Below, one piece after another: positions 34,862 to 44,849 of a stretch of DNA of 51,386 bases; position 1 is the stretch's first letter; every line of letters starts with the position of its first letter. The DNA is taken from NCBI GenBank assembly GCA_028693355.1, contig JAQUVM010000005.1, forward strand, positions 1 to 51,386, read 5' to 3'. Made by a program: the position numbers and the translations under genes. This DNA is from Burkholderiales bacterium (GTDB lineage Bacteria; Pseudomonadota; Gammaproteobacteria; Burkholderiales; UBA11063). Below the pieces are notes generated by a model. The model ran no database searches. It saw nothing but the letters and a program-made list of their open reading frames with translations, and was not told the origin of the DNA.

Positions 34862-36049
34862 ATGAATACATTATCTAAAATAATGTTAATGGCATCTTCA
34901 GCTATGTTGTTTGCTTGTAATAGTGGTGGCAGTGGAAATAGCTCAAATCCAACCGCTGGTGTCTATCCGTATCCTTACCCAGCTCAGGGTACTTATAATG
35001 GTAATTTATATACTAATCTAGCACAACCAAGTAGTGTATCTAGTGGGATACTAAAAAATAACTACCCAAGCTCATATTTTCCGACTCAGTTTGGCGGCAC
35101 TAGTAATAGTGTAAATAATAATCCAGCGTTGCAAATTGCTTATGGGCGTAATGATGAATCAAGTGTAGCAAAAATAGTAGCCTTTGTTTTTATGAATGGC
35201 AATGAAATATGTACTGCAACGCCAGTTTCTTATGATGCAAACTCTGATACAACCTTTTTGGTTGGTGCTGCACATTGCTTTGTAAAAAATAAAACATCGG
35301 CAACAAGTATGGAGTCGGTTAACTTAACTATAAGTGAGAGCACTATAGTTTACAATGGAGTAAACTCTCCATTTGCAACAGAGTATACTAATGCCAATGT
35401 TTATGTACGTAAAGATTATTGCTATAATGCAGTGTTTGGAATTGGCAGCTCATGTCCAAATTTTTCTCCAGCTGATGGTGCTGCAAATGGGCAAGGTAAT
35501 GATATTGCTGTTATTCAAGTTACAGGTGAATATGGTGGACCCAATAATAGAAACAATTATCCAAGTTTAGCCGAATCTCATGAGTATCCTACGCCATATA
35601 CAATGGCACCAATCTTGTCGATTGGTTATGGTATAAATACTCAGCAACCATATGGTAGAGGCTGCCTACCAGGTGGATGTGGTTATATGTATTATGTAGC
35701 TGGGTACCAATACCAAGCATCTAATTCAACGGGTTATCACTACTTGTATAGTAGTTATTTTAATAGTACAAAAATAGGTAATGGCTATTCATATGGTTAT
35801 AGTGATCTAATCTGTGGTGGTGACTCTGGTGGTCCTGACTTATTCTGGACTGGTAGTAAATGGATTTTATTAGCAGAGCATACATATGGGCCTTCAAGTA
35901 GTTGTGGTAAATTTTATAAATCGTTGCCAAATGCAGCCACAAATGTATCTGCATACTATGGTTGGATACAAAGTATTATCAGTGCTGGAGGCAGTGCAAA
36001 AGCAAATTGTCGTAATGGAACAATTGCAAATTGCGTAACTAACAATTAA
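34862..36049 (+). CDS. trypsin-like (S1) serine protease lipoprotein
   Basis: A 395-residue lipoprotein with lipobox M-L-F-A-C (Cys19) and a long Ser/Asn/Tyr/Pro-rich linker to about residue 90. The protease domain has the chymotrypsin-fold triad: His in V-G-A-A-H-C-F, Asp in G-N-D-I-A-V-I-Q-V and Ser in C-G-G-D-S-G-G-P-D. Paired cysteines flank the active site. After the lipidated Cys comes N-S-G-G-S-G, the tether shared by other probable surface lipoproteins in the window. It has AGGGGG just before the ATG and its own hairpin after the stop, so it is an independent insert between gltA and sucA. Probably a surface-exposed or released protease. Confidence 0.85.
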   Translation: MNTLSKIMLMASSAMLFACNSGGSGNSSNPTAGVYPYPYPAQGTYNGNLYTNLAQPSSVSSGILKNNYPSSYFPTQFGGTSNSVNNNPALQIAYGRNDESSVAKIVAFVFMNGNEICTATPVSYDANSDTTFLVGAAHCFVKNKTSATSMESVNLTISESTIVYNGVNSPFATEYTNANVYVRKDYCYNAVFGIGSSCPNFSPADGAANGQGNDIAVIQVTGEYGGPNNRNNYPSLAESHEYPTPYTMAPILSIGYGINTQQPYGRGCLPGGCGYMYYVAGYQYQASNSTGYHYLYSSYFNSTKIGNGYSYGYSDLICGGDSGGPDLFWTGSKWILLAEHTYGPSSSCGKFYKSLPNAATNVSAYYGWIQSIISAGGSAKANCRNGTIANCVTNN

Positions 36050-36054
36050 AAACT

Positions 36055-36083
36055 AAAGGCAGCTAATAATTAGCTGCCTTTGC
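36055..36083 (+). terminator. hairpin after the protease gene
   Basis: AAAGGCAGCTAA (36055-36066) pairs with TTAGCTGCCTTT (36070-36081) around TAA, seven bases after the stop. The T tract is short. Confidence 0.75.
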
Positions 36084-36122
36084 ATTGCACAATGCAAATA
36101 ATATTTATAGACATGATTTTAA

Positions 36123-36216
36123 TGATAAAATTTATTCTAATTATATTAAATTGTACAAGTTCTATCTAAATATTAAGGTAGTTATTGGTTTGTATCATTG
36201 AAATATATTTTATAAT
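36123..36216 (+). promoter_or_regulatory. tandem promoters of sucA
   Basis: An extended -10 TGATAAAAT lies at 36123-36131 and a perfect TATAAT at 36211-36216 with TTGTAT 15 bases upstream. The second is 34 bases before the sucA ATG and is the likelier main promoter. Confidence 0.45.
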
Positions 36217-36249
36217 ACCGTATTATTAGTTTTTTACTAGGGTGTAAGA

Positions 36250-39069
36250 ATGCAGAATATGCAGCAAAACTGGAAATCATCGTATTTATATGGTGGCAAT
36301 GGGGACTTCATCGAAGAATTATATGAAATTTATTTAGAAAATCCTGCAAACGTAGATTTAAAATGGAAGCAGTATTTTGATTCTTTACAAGATGGTAAAA
36401 AAATCGATGTTAATCATAGTGATGTTCGTGAAAAGTTTTCTATTCTAACAAGTAACCCACTAGCTATTGCAGCTGGTAGTGGCGAAGGTGTTATGAGTGA
36501 AAATCAGACTAAAGTGTATGGTTTGATATCTTCATTTAGAACTTGGGGTCATAAATTTGCAAAACTAGATCCTTTAGAGCGTCAAGAAATAACTAGACCA
36601 CAAGAATTAGATTACCGTAGTTATGGTCTAAATGATAGCACATTAAACGAAGAATTTTATGATGATTATAATTTAAGCAAAGCTAAAAAGCTAAAGCTAA
36701 AAGATATCATTGCTAATTATGAGGCTATTTATAGCGGTAAAATAGGTTTCGAGTTTGCCCACATTAGCAATATAGTTGAGCAAGAATGGTTGCGTGATTA
36801 TGTGGAGCAAAAATATCCAAGTTATACTTTATCTAATGCAGATAAAAAACAAATTTTACAAAAATTAACTGAATCAGATGGTTTAGAAAGATTTTTAAAT
36901 ACTAAATACGTAGGCCAAAAACGCTTTTCTATTGAGGGTGGCGACTCTTTACTTCCTCTTTTAGATCGAATTATAAATAATTCTGCATCTGCGGGGATTA
37001 ATGATATTTATTTTGGTATGGCACATCGTGGGCGCTTAAATACATTAGTAAATATTACAGGTAAGGCACCTCAAAAATTATTTGATGAGTTTGACGGTAA
37101 TTACCCTCATTATGACTTTGTAACTAGTGGTGATGTGAAGTATCATAAAGGTTATGGTTGCGAATATGTTACTCTAAATGGTAACAAAGTAAAAGTAGCT
37201 ATGGCGTTCAATCCATCTCACTTAGAAGTGGTAAATCCAGTGGTTCAAGGCGTAGTTCGTGCTAAACAAGATCGTTTAAAGGATGATGCTAAAAAGCAAG
37301 TTATGGGTCTTTTGATTCATGGTGATTCTGCTCTTATTGGTTTGGGAACTAACCAAGCTGTATTTAATATGAGTTTAACGCGTAGTTATGGTGGGCATGG
37401 AGTTCTTCATATCGTAGTCAATAACCAAGTTGGATTTACTACGTCACAAGTTAATGATAATCGTTCGTCACGCTATTGTACTGATATTGCTAAAATGGTA
37501 GAAAATCCTATTATTCATGTAAATGCAGATGACCTACGTGCTGTTTCTTTTGTAGCCGATTTAGCTATTGAATACCGTCAAAAATTTGCTAGTGATTTTA
37601 TGATAGACTTGGTATGTTTCCGTCGTCATGGTCATAATGAAGCAGATGATCCTACATTAACTCAACCATTGATGTATAAAAAAGTAAAACAACATCCAGG
37701 TACACGCGTTTTATACGCTAAGCAATTAATTGCTGAAGGTGTTATTGCTGAAGGTGATGATGTAAAACTAGCAGAAGATTACCGAAATGGTTTAACTAAA
37801 GGTGAACATATCAATAAAGATAAGATGATACCTTTGCCACGTTATGATTTTGATACTAAAACATATTTAAAATCTAAGTGGGATGATAAAGTAGCAACAA
37901 AAATATCTAAAGCTAAATTACAGGAATTAGGTGCTAAGTTGACTTCTAAGCCAGCTGATGAAGACTTTAAACTACATCCAACAGTTATGAAGTTAATTGA
38001 CGCACGTATAGCTATGGCAAATGGTACACAAGCTATTGATTTTGGTATGGCTGAGACTTTGGCATACGCAGCTCTACTTGATGATGGTATTAGCGTTCGC
38101 ATGACTGGTGAAGATGCCGGTCGTGGCACATTCTCACATCGTCATGCAGTTTGGCATAATATGGAGCGTAAAGAATTAGGCGAAGGAATACATGTTCCTT
38201 TACAAAACACGCAAAATAATAGTTGGTTTGCCGTTTATGATTCTATTTTAAATGAAGAAGGTGTTCTTGGTTTTGAATATGGATATAGCTTAGAAAATAT
38301 CAAAAACTTAACAATTTGGGAAGGCCAATTTGGTGATTTTGCCAATGGTGCTCAAGTAATGATTGATCAATTCATCGCCTCAGGTGAAGCTAAGTGGGGT
38401 AACTTAAGTCGCCTTGCTCTAATTTTACCTCATGGATATGATGGTCAAGGACCTGAGCATTCTTCAGCTCGTATTGAGCGTTTCTTGCAGTTATCTGGTG
38501 AAGAAAATATTATTGCAGTTGCACCATCAACATCTGCACAAATGTTCCATTTATTGCGTCGTCAGGCTAAATCTGATTATGTAAAACCTTTAGTAATTTT
38601 CTTATCTAAACGCTTGTTACGTTTTAAAGATGCAATGAGTTCTGTTGATGATATTACAACTGGTGTATTTATGCCTATAATTGCAGATAAAGATGCATCT
38701 GAAAAAGCTAAAAAAGTGATTGTTTGTATGGGGCAGGTTTATTATGATTTAGTTAAAGCTCGTAATGATGCTGATAAAACTAAGGATATAGCTATTATTC
38801 GTATTGAGCAATTATATCCATTCCCAGCTAAAGAATTAAAATCTGAGTTAGATAAATATAAATCAGCAAAAGAATTTATGTGGGCTCAAGAAGAACCTTA
38901 TAATCAAGGAGCTTGGTTACAAATTCGTGAAGATTTAGATAATGCTATAGCTTCTCGCGGTATTAGTTTTAAATCTTCATGTCGTCCTCGTGCGGCAGCA
39001 CCAGCTTGTGGTACTTCTACAATGCATGTTCAACAATTAAAAGATTTGTTGGCAGGAGCTATTGATTGA
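36250..39069 (+). CDS. sucA: 2-oxoglutarate dehydrogenase E1 component
   Basis: A 939-residue thiamine-diphosphate enzyme that decarboxylates 2-oxoglutarate and hands succinyl to SucB. The N-terminal signature S-Y-L-Y-G-G-N-G-D-F-I-E-E-L-Y is present, as are F-G-M-A-H-R-G-R-L-N, I-H-G-D-S-A-L-I-G, G-G-H-G-V-L-H-I-V-V-N-N-Q-V-G-F-T-T-S, R-R-H-G-H-N-E-A-D-D-P and the transketolase half with G-E-D-A-G-R-G-T-F-S-H-R-H and G-Q-G-P-E-H-S-S-A-R. Length matches the family. Its stop overlaps a TTG that starts a membrane protein gene. Confidence 0.98.
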   Translation: MQNMQQNWKSSYLYGGNGDFIEELYEIYLENPANVDLKWKQYFDSLQDGKKIDVNHSDVREKFSILTSNPLAIAAGSGEGVMSENQTKVYGLISSFRTWGHKFAKLDPLERQEITRPQELDYRSYGLNDSTLNEEFYDDYNLSKAKKLKLKDIIANYEAIYSGKIGFEFAHISNIVEQEWLRDYVEQKYPSYTLSNADKKQILQKLTESDGLERFLNTKYVGQKRFSIEGGDSLLPLLDRIINNSASAGINDIYFGMAHRGRLNTLVNITGKAPQKLFDEFDGNYPHYDFVTSGDVKYHKGYGCEYVTLNGNKVKVAMAFNPSHLEVVNPVVQGVVRAKQDRLKDDAKKQVMGLLIHGDSALIGLGTNQAVFNMSLTRSYGGHGVLHIVVNNQVGFTTSQVNDNRSSRYCTDIAKMVENPIIHVNADDLRAVSFVADLAIEYRQKFASDFMIDLVCFRRHGHNEADDPTLTQPLMYKKVKQHPGTRVLYAKQLIAEGVIAEGDDVKLAEDYRNGLTKGEHINKDKMIPLPRYDFDTKTYLKSKWDDKVATKISKAKLQELGAKLTSKPADEDFKLHPTVMKLIDARIAMANGTQAIDFGMAETLAYAALLDDGISVRMTGEDAGRGTFSHRHAVWHNMERKELGEGIHVPLQNTQNNSWFAVYDSILNEEGVLGFEYGYSLENIKNLTIWEGQFGDFANGAQVMIDQFIASGEAKWGNLSRLALILPHGYDGQGPEHSSARIERFLQLSGEENIIAVAPSTSAQMFHLLRRQAKSDYVKPLVIFLSKRLLRFKDAMSSVDDITTGVFMPIIADKDASEKAKKVIVCMGQVYYDLVKARNDADKTKDIAIIRIEQLYPFPAKELKSELDKYKSAKEFMWAQEEPYNQGAWLQIREDLDNAIASRGISFKSSCRPRAAAPACGTSTMHVQQLKDLLAGAID

Positions 39070-39599
39070 TACAAAATAAAATAAGGGTTTTTGGTGTAAT
39101 AGGCTTAGTCTCTGCCATTTTAAGTGAGCCAGGTTTGGTGGGTCTTGGAATGGCTGCATCTATGAATATATTAAACTTAATAGTAACTTATGCTCTTTTA
39201 TATATGTTAGGGCGTGAACATGGTGAAATTAAATTGTTTAAATCTTCATTAGTGCAACTTGTGCTATTTACTCTGTTTATTATTTTTGCGGGCATAATTT
39301 ATAATTATAAGCAAAATATTGGCGCAGATACCGGCATGTTTTATTTGCTATTAGGTATTCTATTCCTTGTTTTATTAATATTGGCATATTCTAGTTATAT
39401 GGTAGCTAAATATTTAAGAGCTTTAGGAGCTAAAATACATAGCACTTTATTTAGATATAGCGGCACCATGTTGATGGTTGCTGCATTTACTATGCCTATA
39501 TTTATTGGTTTATTATTTTTTGTAGTATCATTTATTTTGTTTTTGGTTGGCTGTGTGTTATATAAGTCACCAGTTGAAGAACCAATTATAGTAAAATAA
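39066..39599 (+). CDS. DUF996-like membrane protein between sucA and sucB
   Basis: A 177-residue protein with about five hydrophobic helices. The frame starts with a TTG overlapping the sucA stop (TTGA), giving M-I-Q-N-K-I-R-V-F-G-V-I-G-L-V-S-A-I-L; an internal ATG (M-A-A-S-M-N-I) would remove the first helix. The G-V-I-G-L-V-S-A-I-L start and helix spacing resemble DUF996 proteins, without certainty. No ribosome site precedes the TTG, so it probably depends on coupling to sucA. Its presence between E1 and E2 genes is odd; sucB follows after 160 bases. Confidence 0.6.
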   Translation: MIQNKIRVFGVIGLVSAILSEPGLVGLGMAASMNILNLIVTYALLYMLGREHGEIKLFKSSLVQLVLFTLFIIFAGIIYNYKQNIGADTGMFYLLLGILFLVLLILAYSSYMVAKYLRALGAKIHSTLFRYSGTMLMVAAFTMPIFIGLLFFVVSFILFLVGCVLYKSPVEEPIIVK

Positions 39600-39759
39600 C
39601 TATTAGTTTAACAATATACTCGTTATCTTTCAATTTTGGACTTTGTCAGAATATCAAAAATTGCTCTTATATACTATGTATAGATCTTGGCGCATTTTTT
39701 ACCAATATTCCTAGCCCACAAATGAAATGCTTTGAGTATAGTTTTCATAGGATAAATTC

Positions 39760-40917
39760 ATGAGAATTGAAATTAAAGTTCCTCAGTTGCCTGAATCGGT
39801 TAGTGAAGCCGTATTATTAAATTGGCATAAAAAAGCAGGTGATTTTGTAAAACGTGAGGAAAACCTGATTGATTTAGAAACAGATAAAGTAGTATTAGAG
39901 TTACCAGCTCCTGAAGACGGCGCTCTTGTTGAGATAGTTGGAAAACCTGGCGATACTGTAACGAGTGGTCAATTAATTGCTTATATTGACACATCTGTAA
40001 AAGCAGAAGCAAAAAGTGAAGCTGCTCCAGCAGCACCTGCGGTAGAATCTGCACCTATTGCTCAATCTAAACCAGCAGATAGTACAGTAAAAGCTATGCC
40101 TGCAGCAGCTAAGACAGCTGCTGATAATGGTGTTGACTTGTCAAATGTAGCAGGTTCAGGTCGTGGTGGTCGTGTATTAAAAGAAGATGTTTTAGGTGCT
40201 ATGGCAGGTAAGGGATCACGTATTGAAGAACGTGTGCCAATGAGTCGTTTACGTAAACGAGTTGCTGAGCGTTTATTAGAAAGCCAGCATACAAATGCTA
40301 TATTAACTACATTTAATGAAGTTAATATGAAACCAGTTATGGAATTACGTGCTAAATACAAAGACCAATTTGAGAAAAAACATGGTGTGAAATTAGGTTT
40401 CATGTCTTTCTTTGTAAAAGCTGCGGTAGCTGCATTAAAACAGTATCCGGTTGTAAATGCATCAGTTGATGGTGAAGATATCGTTTATCATGGTTATTTT
40501 GATATTGGTATTGCAGTTGGTTCACCACGTGGTTTAGTTGTGCCAATTTTGCGTAATGTTGAAAATATGTCATTAGCTGATATTGAAAAACAGATTGCTG
40601 ATTTTGGTAAACGTGCTAAAGATGGTAAGCTTGCTCTTGAAGAATTAACAGGTGGTACATTCTCAGTTACAAATGGTGGTACATTTGGATCTATGATGAG
40701 TACACCAATTATTAATCCTCCTCAATCTGCTATTTTAGGCATGCATGCTACTAAAGAACGTGCTGTAGTTGAAAATGGTCAAGTTGTAGTACGTCCGATG
40801 ATGTACTTGGCATTATCATATGACCATCGTATTATTGATGGACGAGAAGCGGTATTGACATTAGTTGCAATAAAAGATGCGTTGGAAGATCCAGCTCGAT
40901 TATTGTTAGACTTATAA
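39760..40917 (+). CDS. sucB: dihydrolipoamide succinyltransferase (E2)
   Basis: A 385-residue E2 core protein. A single lipoyl domain (1-80) has Lys43 in D-L-E-T-D-K-V, followed by an Ala/Pro linker, an E3-binding domain (about 107-145: [34 protein letters not shown]) and the catalytic domain with [13 protein letters not shown] near the end, holding the active His and Asp. AGGA precedes the ATG. E3 is not encoded next to it, unlike many relatives. Confidence 0.98.
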   Translation: MRIEIKVPQLPESVSEAVLLNWHKKAGDFVKREENLIDLETDKVVLELPAPEDGALVEIVGKPGDTVTSGQLIAYIDTSVKAEAKSEAAPAAPAVESAPIAQSKPADSTVKAMPAAAKTAADNGVDLSNVAGSGRGGRVLKEDVLGAMAGKGSRIEERVPMSRLRKRVAERLLESQHTNAILTTFNEVNMKPVMELRAKYKDQFEKKHGVKLGFMSFFVKAAVAALKQYPVVNASVDGEDIVYHGYFDIGIAVGSPRGLVVPILRNVENMSLADIEKQIADFGKRAKDGKLALEELTGGTFSVTNGGTFGSMMSTPIINPPQSAILGMHATKERAVVENGQVVVRPMMYLALSYDHRIIDGREAVLTLVAIKDALEDPARLLLDL

Positions 40918-40921
40918 AAAG

Positions 40922-40952
40922 AAAGGCATGTTTTTTAACATGCCTTTTTTAT
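40922..40952 (+). terminator. sucB terminator
   Basis: AAAGGCATGTT (40922-40932) pairs with AACATGCCTTT (40937-40947) over a 4-base T loop, followed by TTT, four bases after the stop. Confidence 0.9.
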
Positions 40953-41126
40953 TCGTCATACTTCAGTTTTATACTGTGTTGAATAAATAAAAAATATGCC
41001 TTATGTAGTATAACTACACTGAGTTATATTTTTTCTTCATTCGCCTTGTCTAAAAGTGAAGTATTTAGAAAGTACTATCTAGTTCAAATTGTTATAGTTT
41101 AATTATATTAAAAGGAATTGATAAAT

Positions 41127-41516
41127 ATGGAAACAGTTAGCATGTTTGGTTTTGGATTTAGTTTTATAGTGGCGCTTTTATTAATTAGCATCGGAATTGC
41201 TTTTTCTCTTTTTATGATATATGTTCCGTATTTAGTTGCAAAAAGCCGTGATGTAGCAAAAGATAAAAGAGTCATCATAATAATATTAGGTTGGGCTGGA
41301 GTGTTTTTTGGAATAACATGGGTTATTGCTTTGATACTAGCATTTATTTATGAACCAGAAACTTTACAAAATAATAAGAGTTCAATTCATCAAAGCCATA
41401 GTTATAATGATTATATTCATCAATTAGAGAGGCTTGCTGAATTAAAAGATAAAGGAATTTTAACCGAAGAAGAGTTTGAAAGCAAAAAAGTTAGCATTTT
41501 AGAACAAATAAAATAA
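41127..41516 (+). CDS. superinfection-immunity-like membrane protein with SHOCT domain
   Basis: A 129-residue protein from the ATG at 41127, which is ten bases after AAAGGA; the TTG at 41118 is too close to that site. Two hydrophobic helices with I-Y-V-P-Y-L-V-A-K-S-R and I-L-G-W-A-G-V-F-F-G-I-T-W-V-I-A-L-I-L-A resemble the superinfection immunity (Imm-type) membrane domain. The C-terminus L-E-R-L-A-E-L-K-D-K-G-I-L-T-E-E-E-F-E-S-K-K is a SHOCT domain, a short oligomerisation motif. Despite the family name no phage context is seen. It stands alone. Confidence 0.75.
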   Translation: METVSMFGFGFSFIVALLLISIGIAFSLFMIYVPYLVAKSRDVAKDKRVIIIILGWAGVFFGITWVIALILAFIYEPETLQNNKSSIHQSHSYNDYIHQLERLAELKDKGILTEEEFESKKVSILEQIK

Positions 41517-41540
41517 AAAATGCAACAAACATATTTATAA

Positions 41541-41548
41541 TGTATAAT
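41541..41548 (+). promoter_or_regulatory. -10 box upstream of the 854-residue lipoprotein
   Basis: TGTATAAT contains a perfect TATAAT at 41543-41548, 117 bases before the ATG at 41665. The long leader holds no obvious hairpin. Confidence 0.35.
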
Positions 41549-41664
41549 ATCGGAATATTTCTTATGCGGACATTGTTGTTTTATCGTATCGGTAAAAATA
41601 ATGCTTAAATTAAGAGACTACTTATTAATGTTTTACTTATATTTTCGGATCTTTAAGGGGTATT

Positions 41665-44229
41665 ATGCCAAAGAATAAAAAAATTTCAAAACCTAAATTA
41701 TTAAATAAAAACTTGTTAGTATTGCTATGTGGATTAGTTGGATCTACACTGATGTTAGGCTCATGTAATTCTGGAGTTTCGTCTTCTGATGTTGAAAATA
41801 AGCTGACAAGTAACCAACTGAGGGGAGTTGGGCTTGATGAAATAGTAAAATCAAAAGGTTTCACTTTTGATTTAGGTAAACGTGATTTACTCATAGATGG
41901 AGGAAAATTCACGTATAAAATATTTTATTTAGACAATGCTACATTACCAGAAATTGGTTCTGGCAATTTAGATTGTACTTCTGCACGTGATTGCGTTATA
42001 AAAATAAAAGATCCTGAACAATTGGGGTTGTATGGAGTAGCTGTTTATAAAGATAATAAATTTGTAGGAGCAGGTAACTTTAACTTTACTAGCACTTATG
42101 ATACTCGTTATTACCCTGTATTTGCAATTACACCTAATTCAACTGGGGTATTCTTATTTAAATTATTATCATTAAAATTATCTAATCCTTCTGAGAGATC
42201 TGTTTTGTCATTTAATTTAGTTGACGAACGGGTACGTACTGCAATGGGTTCTGTTGTAGATGGTTATAATATCTATGATATTGGTTATTATTACTTTAAC
42301 TTTTTATTAAGTAATGGTAGTACGTTTGATGCAGCTCTTGAGAGTTTTGGTAATAGTGTTACGCAAGGTAAAATTGACCCGCAATTTAAACCTAAAAAAG
42401 AAGCATTGGATTATACGGATTATATTAATAAATATAGTGAGCTAAATAGAAATGCCAAATTGGCTAAGATGTCAAATGATTTTAATAAAATATCTGGTCA
42501 AGTTAGCGGTGTAATTGGTACTGCAGGTTCTATTATCGGTACAATTTATCCACCAGCTGAGGCAGCTAGTAAGGGCGTTACAACTGGAGTAGACTATATA
42601 AAACAAGTATTTGATATTGTTTCAGACATGTCTGGAAGTACGGATGCTTTGGATGAACTAACACGATTATCTACAAATATTCGTCAACAAAGTGCACCAG
42701 ATCCTGATATGAAAGAAATAATCCAAAAAATTAGTAGTCAGGTTGATGAAATAAAACTTAAAACAGAAGCTAAAATTTTTTGGGATAACGTTGTTGCAAT
42801 TGATCAGCAGAGTAATGTACTAAGCTATCAATTAAGAGGAACTGATGTTGATGATTTTATTCGTATTCAGACAGAGAATGAACCACGAGAAAAAATTGAA
42901 AATCTAGTTAAGTTGTATAATCAGCATAATGATAATGATGGTGTATTTAACGGTGCAAGTTTAAAGAGTATCTACAGTTCTGCGGCTTATATATCTAATG
43001 AAGAGCATTTACGTTATTTGATTAAAACAATTAAAGATGTTGGCTTAGGCGACTCTAGTGAAGATAATTTAATAATTAGACGTAAAGCTGTTAATGATCG
43101 CTTAGGCGTTTATTATTTAGATATCGTTGGAGCTTTGTTAAAAGCTTACAATATGGAAAAAATGGCGATTTATTTAACAGATCAGTCAAAATACAGTAAG
43201 TATTTTAGTAGTAAAATTGCATTATCAGAAAAAATCTCTGGCAGTGATGGTTTAGAACGTCAAAAATCTTTAAAAGCTTTATTTGAAAAGAGATTAGGTG
43301 TTGTGGACAGCGTATTTAAGTCATCCGTAGTTGATGTTTACAAAGACGTACCAAATTTTGATAAATTATATGCTCAAGATTGTGATATACGTGGTTTGAA
43401 TGCTAAACTTAATACTCTAAAAGCAGCTTGTCCTATAGTAGTTAGTGGTGGAAGTAGCTTTAGAACTTCTGAAGTTGTCTTTGCAGATAAACCAGATGGG
43501 ACTCGTACTATGTGTGCAAAAAATACTATTTCAGCGAATGCAGATGGAAATCTAACTTGTAAATTAGCAGAGCCATCTAAAAATGGTGTTGCAAATATTG
43601 ATGGGGGTAATCTATTTAGGTATGTAGTAGATAATCATACATCTGATTTTTCAAGTGGACCTTTATATGATAAAAGCGGATTTATTGTAGGCGTTCCAGA
43701 ATATGCAACTTTGACTCTTAATGGAAATGCTGCTAATCATGATATGATGTATGTTAAATCACATGCAGTTAATCGCTTTGCTGAAGATGGATGTGAAAAT
43801 CGGTTTATTTTTTGTACGAAGTATAATTATAAGCAAGTTGCAAGCAATAAATTACCATACGATGTTCTACTTATGAAAAATCCTAAGATTGAAGATGGTC
43901 CTCGTAGAAATATTGTTTCTGTAAATCCATGGCAATATGTAACTGCCGATGTGACCGTTCATTATAATGGAACTGATTATCCATTTGCAATCAGATATAG
44001 TGCTAGACATTATGCTGGTGCAAAAGAGTATATTATGAGTTCTGCTATTCAATTATCATGTACAAGTAGTTATCCAACTTGTGAAGTTGTTAATAACCCA
44101 GATAAGAGATATGTTGGGGCTCAGCGCTTGAGATTTGCTCCTAAAGGTGACTTTGCTACAACAATAGGTATAGTCTGGGATAATAGAGGTGATGAACTTC
44201 GTGTTCCTCGTTTGGTTATTAATCCTTAA
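41665..44229 (+). CDS. very large unrecognised lipoprotein (854 residues)
   Basis: The N-terminus has a Lys-rich start, a hydrophobic core and lipobox M-L-G-S-C (Cys34), followed by N-S-G-V-S-S-S. No family was recognised. Residues about 50-250 look beta-rich. At about 275-310 there is a Gly/Ala-rich hydrophobic segment (V-I-G-T-A-G-S-I-I-G-T-I-Y-P-P) and then a coiled-coil-like region (345-375). The C-terminal third is beta-rich with several cysteines (C-E-N-R-F-I-F-C, L-S-C-T-S-S-Y-P-T-C) that probably form disulfides. A helical hairpin followed by coiled coil recalls alpha-helical pore formers and tethered adhesins, but this is only a resemblance. AAGGGG precedes the ATG. The incomplete gene at 49216 has a similar plan. 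Confidence 0.7.
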   Translation: MPKNKKISKPKLLNKNLLVLLCGLVGSTLMLGSCNSGVSSSDVENKLTSNQLRGVGLDEIVKSKGFTFDLGKRDLLIDGGKFTYKIFYLDNATLPEIGSGNLDCTSARDCVIKIKDPEQLGLYGVAVYKDNKFVGAGNFNFTSTYDTRYYPVFAITPNSTGVFLFKLLSLKLSNPSERSVLSFNLVDERVRTAMGSVVDGYNIYDIGYYYFNFLLSNGSTFDAALESFGNSVTQGKIDPQFKPKKEALDYTDYINKYSELNRNAKLAKMSNDFNKISGQVSGVIGTAGSIIGTIYPPAEAASKGVTTGVDYIKQVFDIVSDMSGSTDALDELTRLSTNIRQQSAPDPDMKEIIQKISSQVDEIKLKTEAKIFWDNVVAIDQQSNVLSYQLRGTDVDDFIRIQTENEPREKIENLVKLYNQHNDNDGVFNGASLKSIYSSAAYISNEEHLRYLIKTIKDVGLGDSSEDNLIIRRKAVNDRLGVYYLDIVGALLKAYNMEKMAIYLTDQSKYSKYFSSKIALSEKISGSDGLERQKSLKALFEKRLGVVDSVFKSSVVDVYKDVPNFDKLYAQDCDIRGLNAKLNTLKAACPIVVSGGSSFRTSEVVFADKPDGTRTMCAKNTISANADGNLTCKLAEPSKNGVANIDGGNLFRYVVDNHTSDFSSGPLYDKSGFIVGVPEYATLTLNGNAANHDMMYVKSHAVNRFAEDGCENRFIFCTKYNYKQVASNKLPYDVLLMKNPKIEDGPRRNIVSVNPWQYVTADVTVHYNGTDYPFAIRYSARHYAGAKEYIMSSAIQLSCTSSYPTCEVVNNPDKRYVGAQRLRFAPKGDFATTIGIVWDNRGDELRVPRLVINP

Positions 44230-44251
44230 ATTTAATAATTTATTAGCATAG

Positions 44252-44314
44252 TAAAGGCATCAGCAATATAATCTAGCTTTTTGAGAGATGGATTAATGAG
44301 CTGATGCTTTTTTA
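44252..44314 (+). terminator. hairpin with long loop after the 854-residue gene
   Basis: GCATCAGC and GCTGATGC (8 bp, large loop of about 37 bases) are followed by TTTTTT. It is plausible as a terminator because of the T run. Confidence 0.5.
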
Positions 44315-44349
44315 TCGCTTATATATTTATTTTTGTGGTGGTGTTAATT

Positions 44350-44793
44350 ATGCAAATATTATTTAAAAGAATTATAGTTATATTTTGGGCCTTATGGTGG
44401 CTAATTGCACTGTGGACTGATGTGGTAGGTGCTGTAGCCCATCTGGGTTATGTAACTGCTAGTTGGGCTCCTGATAATAATTACCCATTTTTAGTAAAAT
44501 CTCTGGCTATGTACAATGTACCAACATCGCTACCTGCATTTTTTTATGCAGGAATAAATATTTTTTCATTTATTTGTGTGGTTTTATTTGGTCGTGCAGT
44601 ATTTGCTTTAAATAAATCAAATTGGCTAGAAAAAGCCAATATAGCATTTATTTTTAGTCTTAGTTATTGGTTTATGTTTTTTTTAGCAGATCAGCTTATT
44701 ATGAATTTTGATTTAGAGCAAAATCATATGGTGCAAGGTGGATTTCAATTACTATGTTATTTAACCTTATATATTTTGCCAAATAAAGATTAA
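44350..44793 (+). CDS. small inner-membrane protein
   Basis: A 147-residue protein from the ATG at 44350, starting M-Q-I-L-F-K-R-I-I-V-I-F-W-A-L-W-W. About four hydrophobic helices are visible, rich in Trp and Phe, with a polar D-L-E-Q-N-H-M-V-Q-G-G loop near the end. The frame is open five codons upstream, but without a better site. No family was recognised; W-x-L-W-W-L-I-A-L-W-T-D resembles small uncharacterised membrane proteins of proteobacteria. It lies between two hairpins as a single gene. Confidence 0.65.
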   Translation: MQILFKRIIVIFWALWWLIALWTDVVGAVAHLGYVTASWAPDNNYPFLVKSLAMYNVPTSLPAFFYAGINIFSFICVVLFGRAVFALNKSNWLEKANIAFIFSLSYWFMFFLADQLIMNFDLEQNHMVQGGFQLLCYLTLYILPNKD

Positions 44794-44811
44794 TATTTAA
44801 ACTATTCTTAT

Positions 44812-44849
44812 ATTAATAAAAAACTGCCATATGGCAGTTTTTTATTAAT
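44812..44849. terminator. perfect 38-bp palindromic terminator
   Basis: The whole segment is its own reverse complement, centred on CTGCCATATGGCAG with A and T tracts on both sides. It serves the membrane gene (+) and the DUF465 gene (-), whose stop lies inside its edge. Confidence 0.9.

Noticed and set aside
34862..36049. Protease as part of the TCA operon
   Set aside because: A strong terminator precedes it and a hairpin follows it, so it is an independent unit placed between gltA and sucA.
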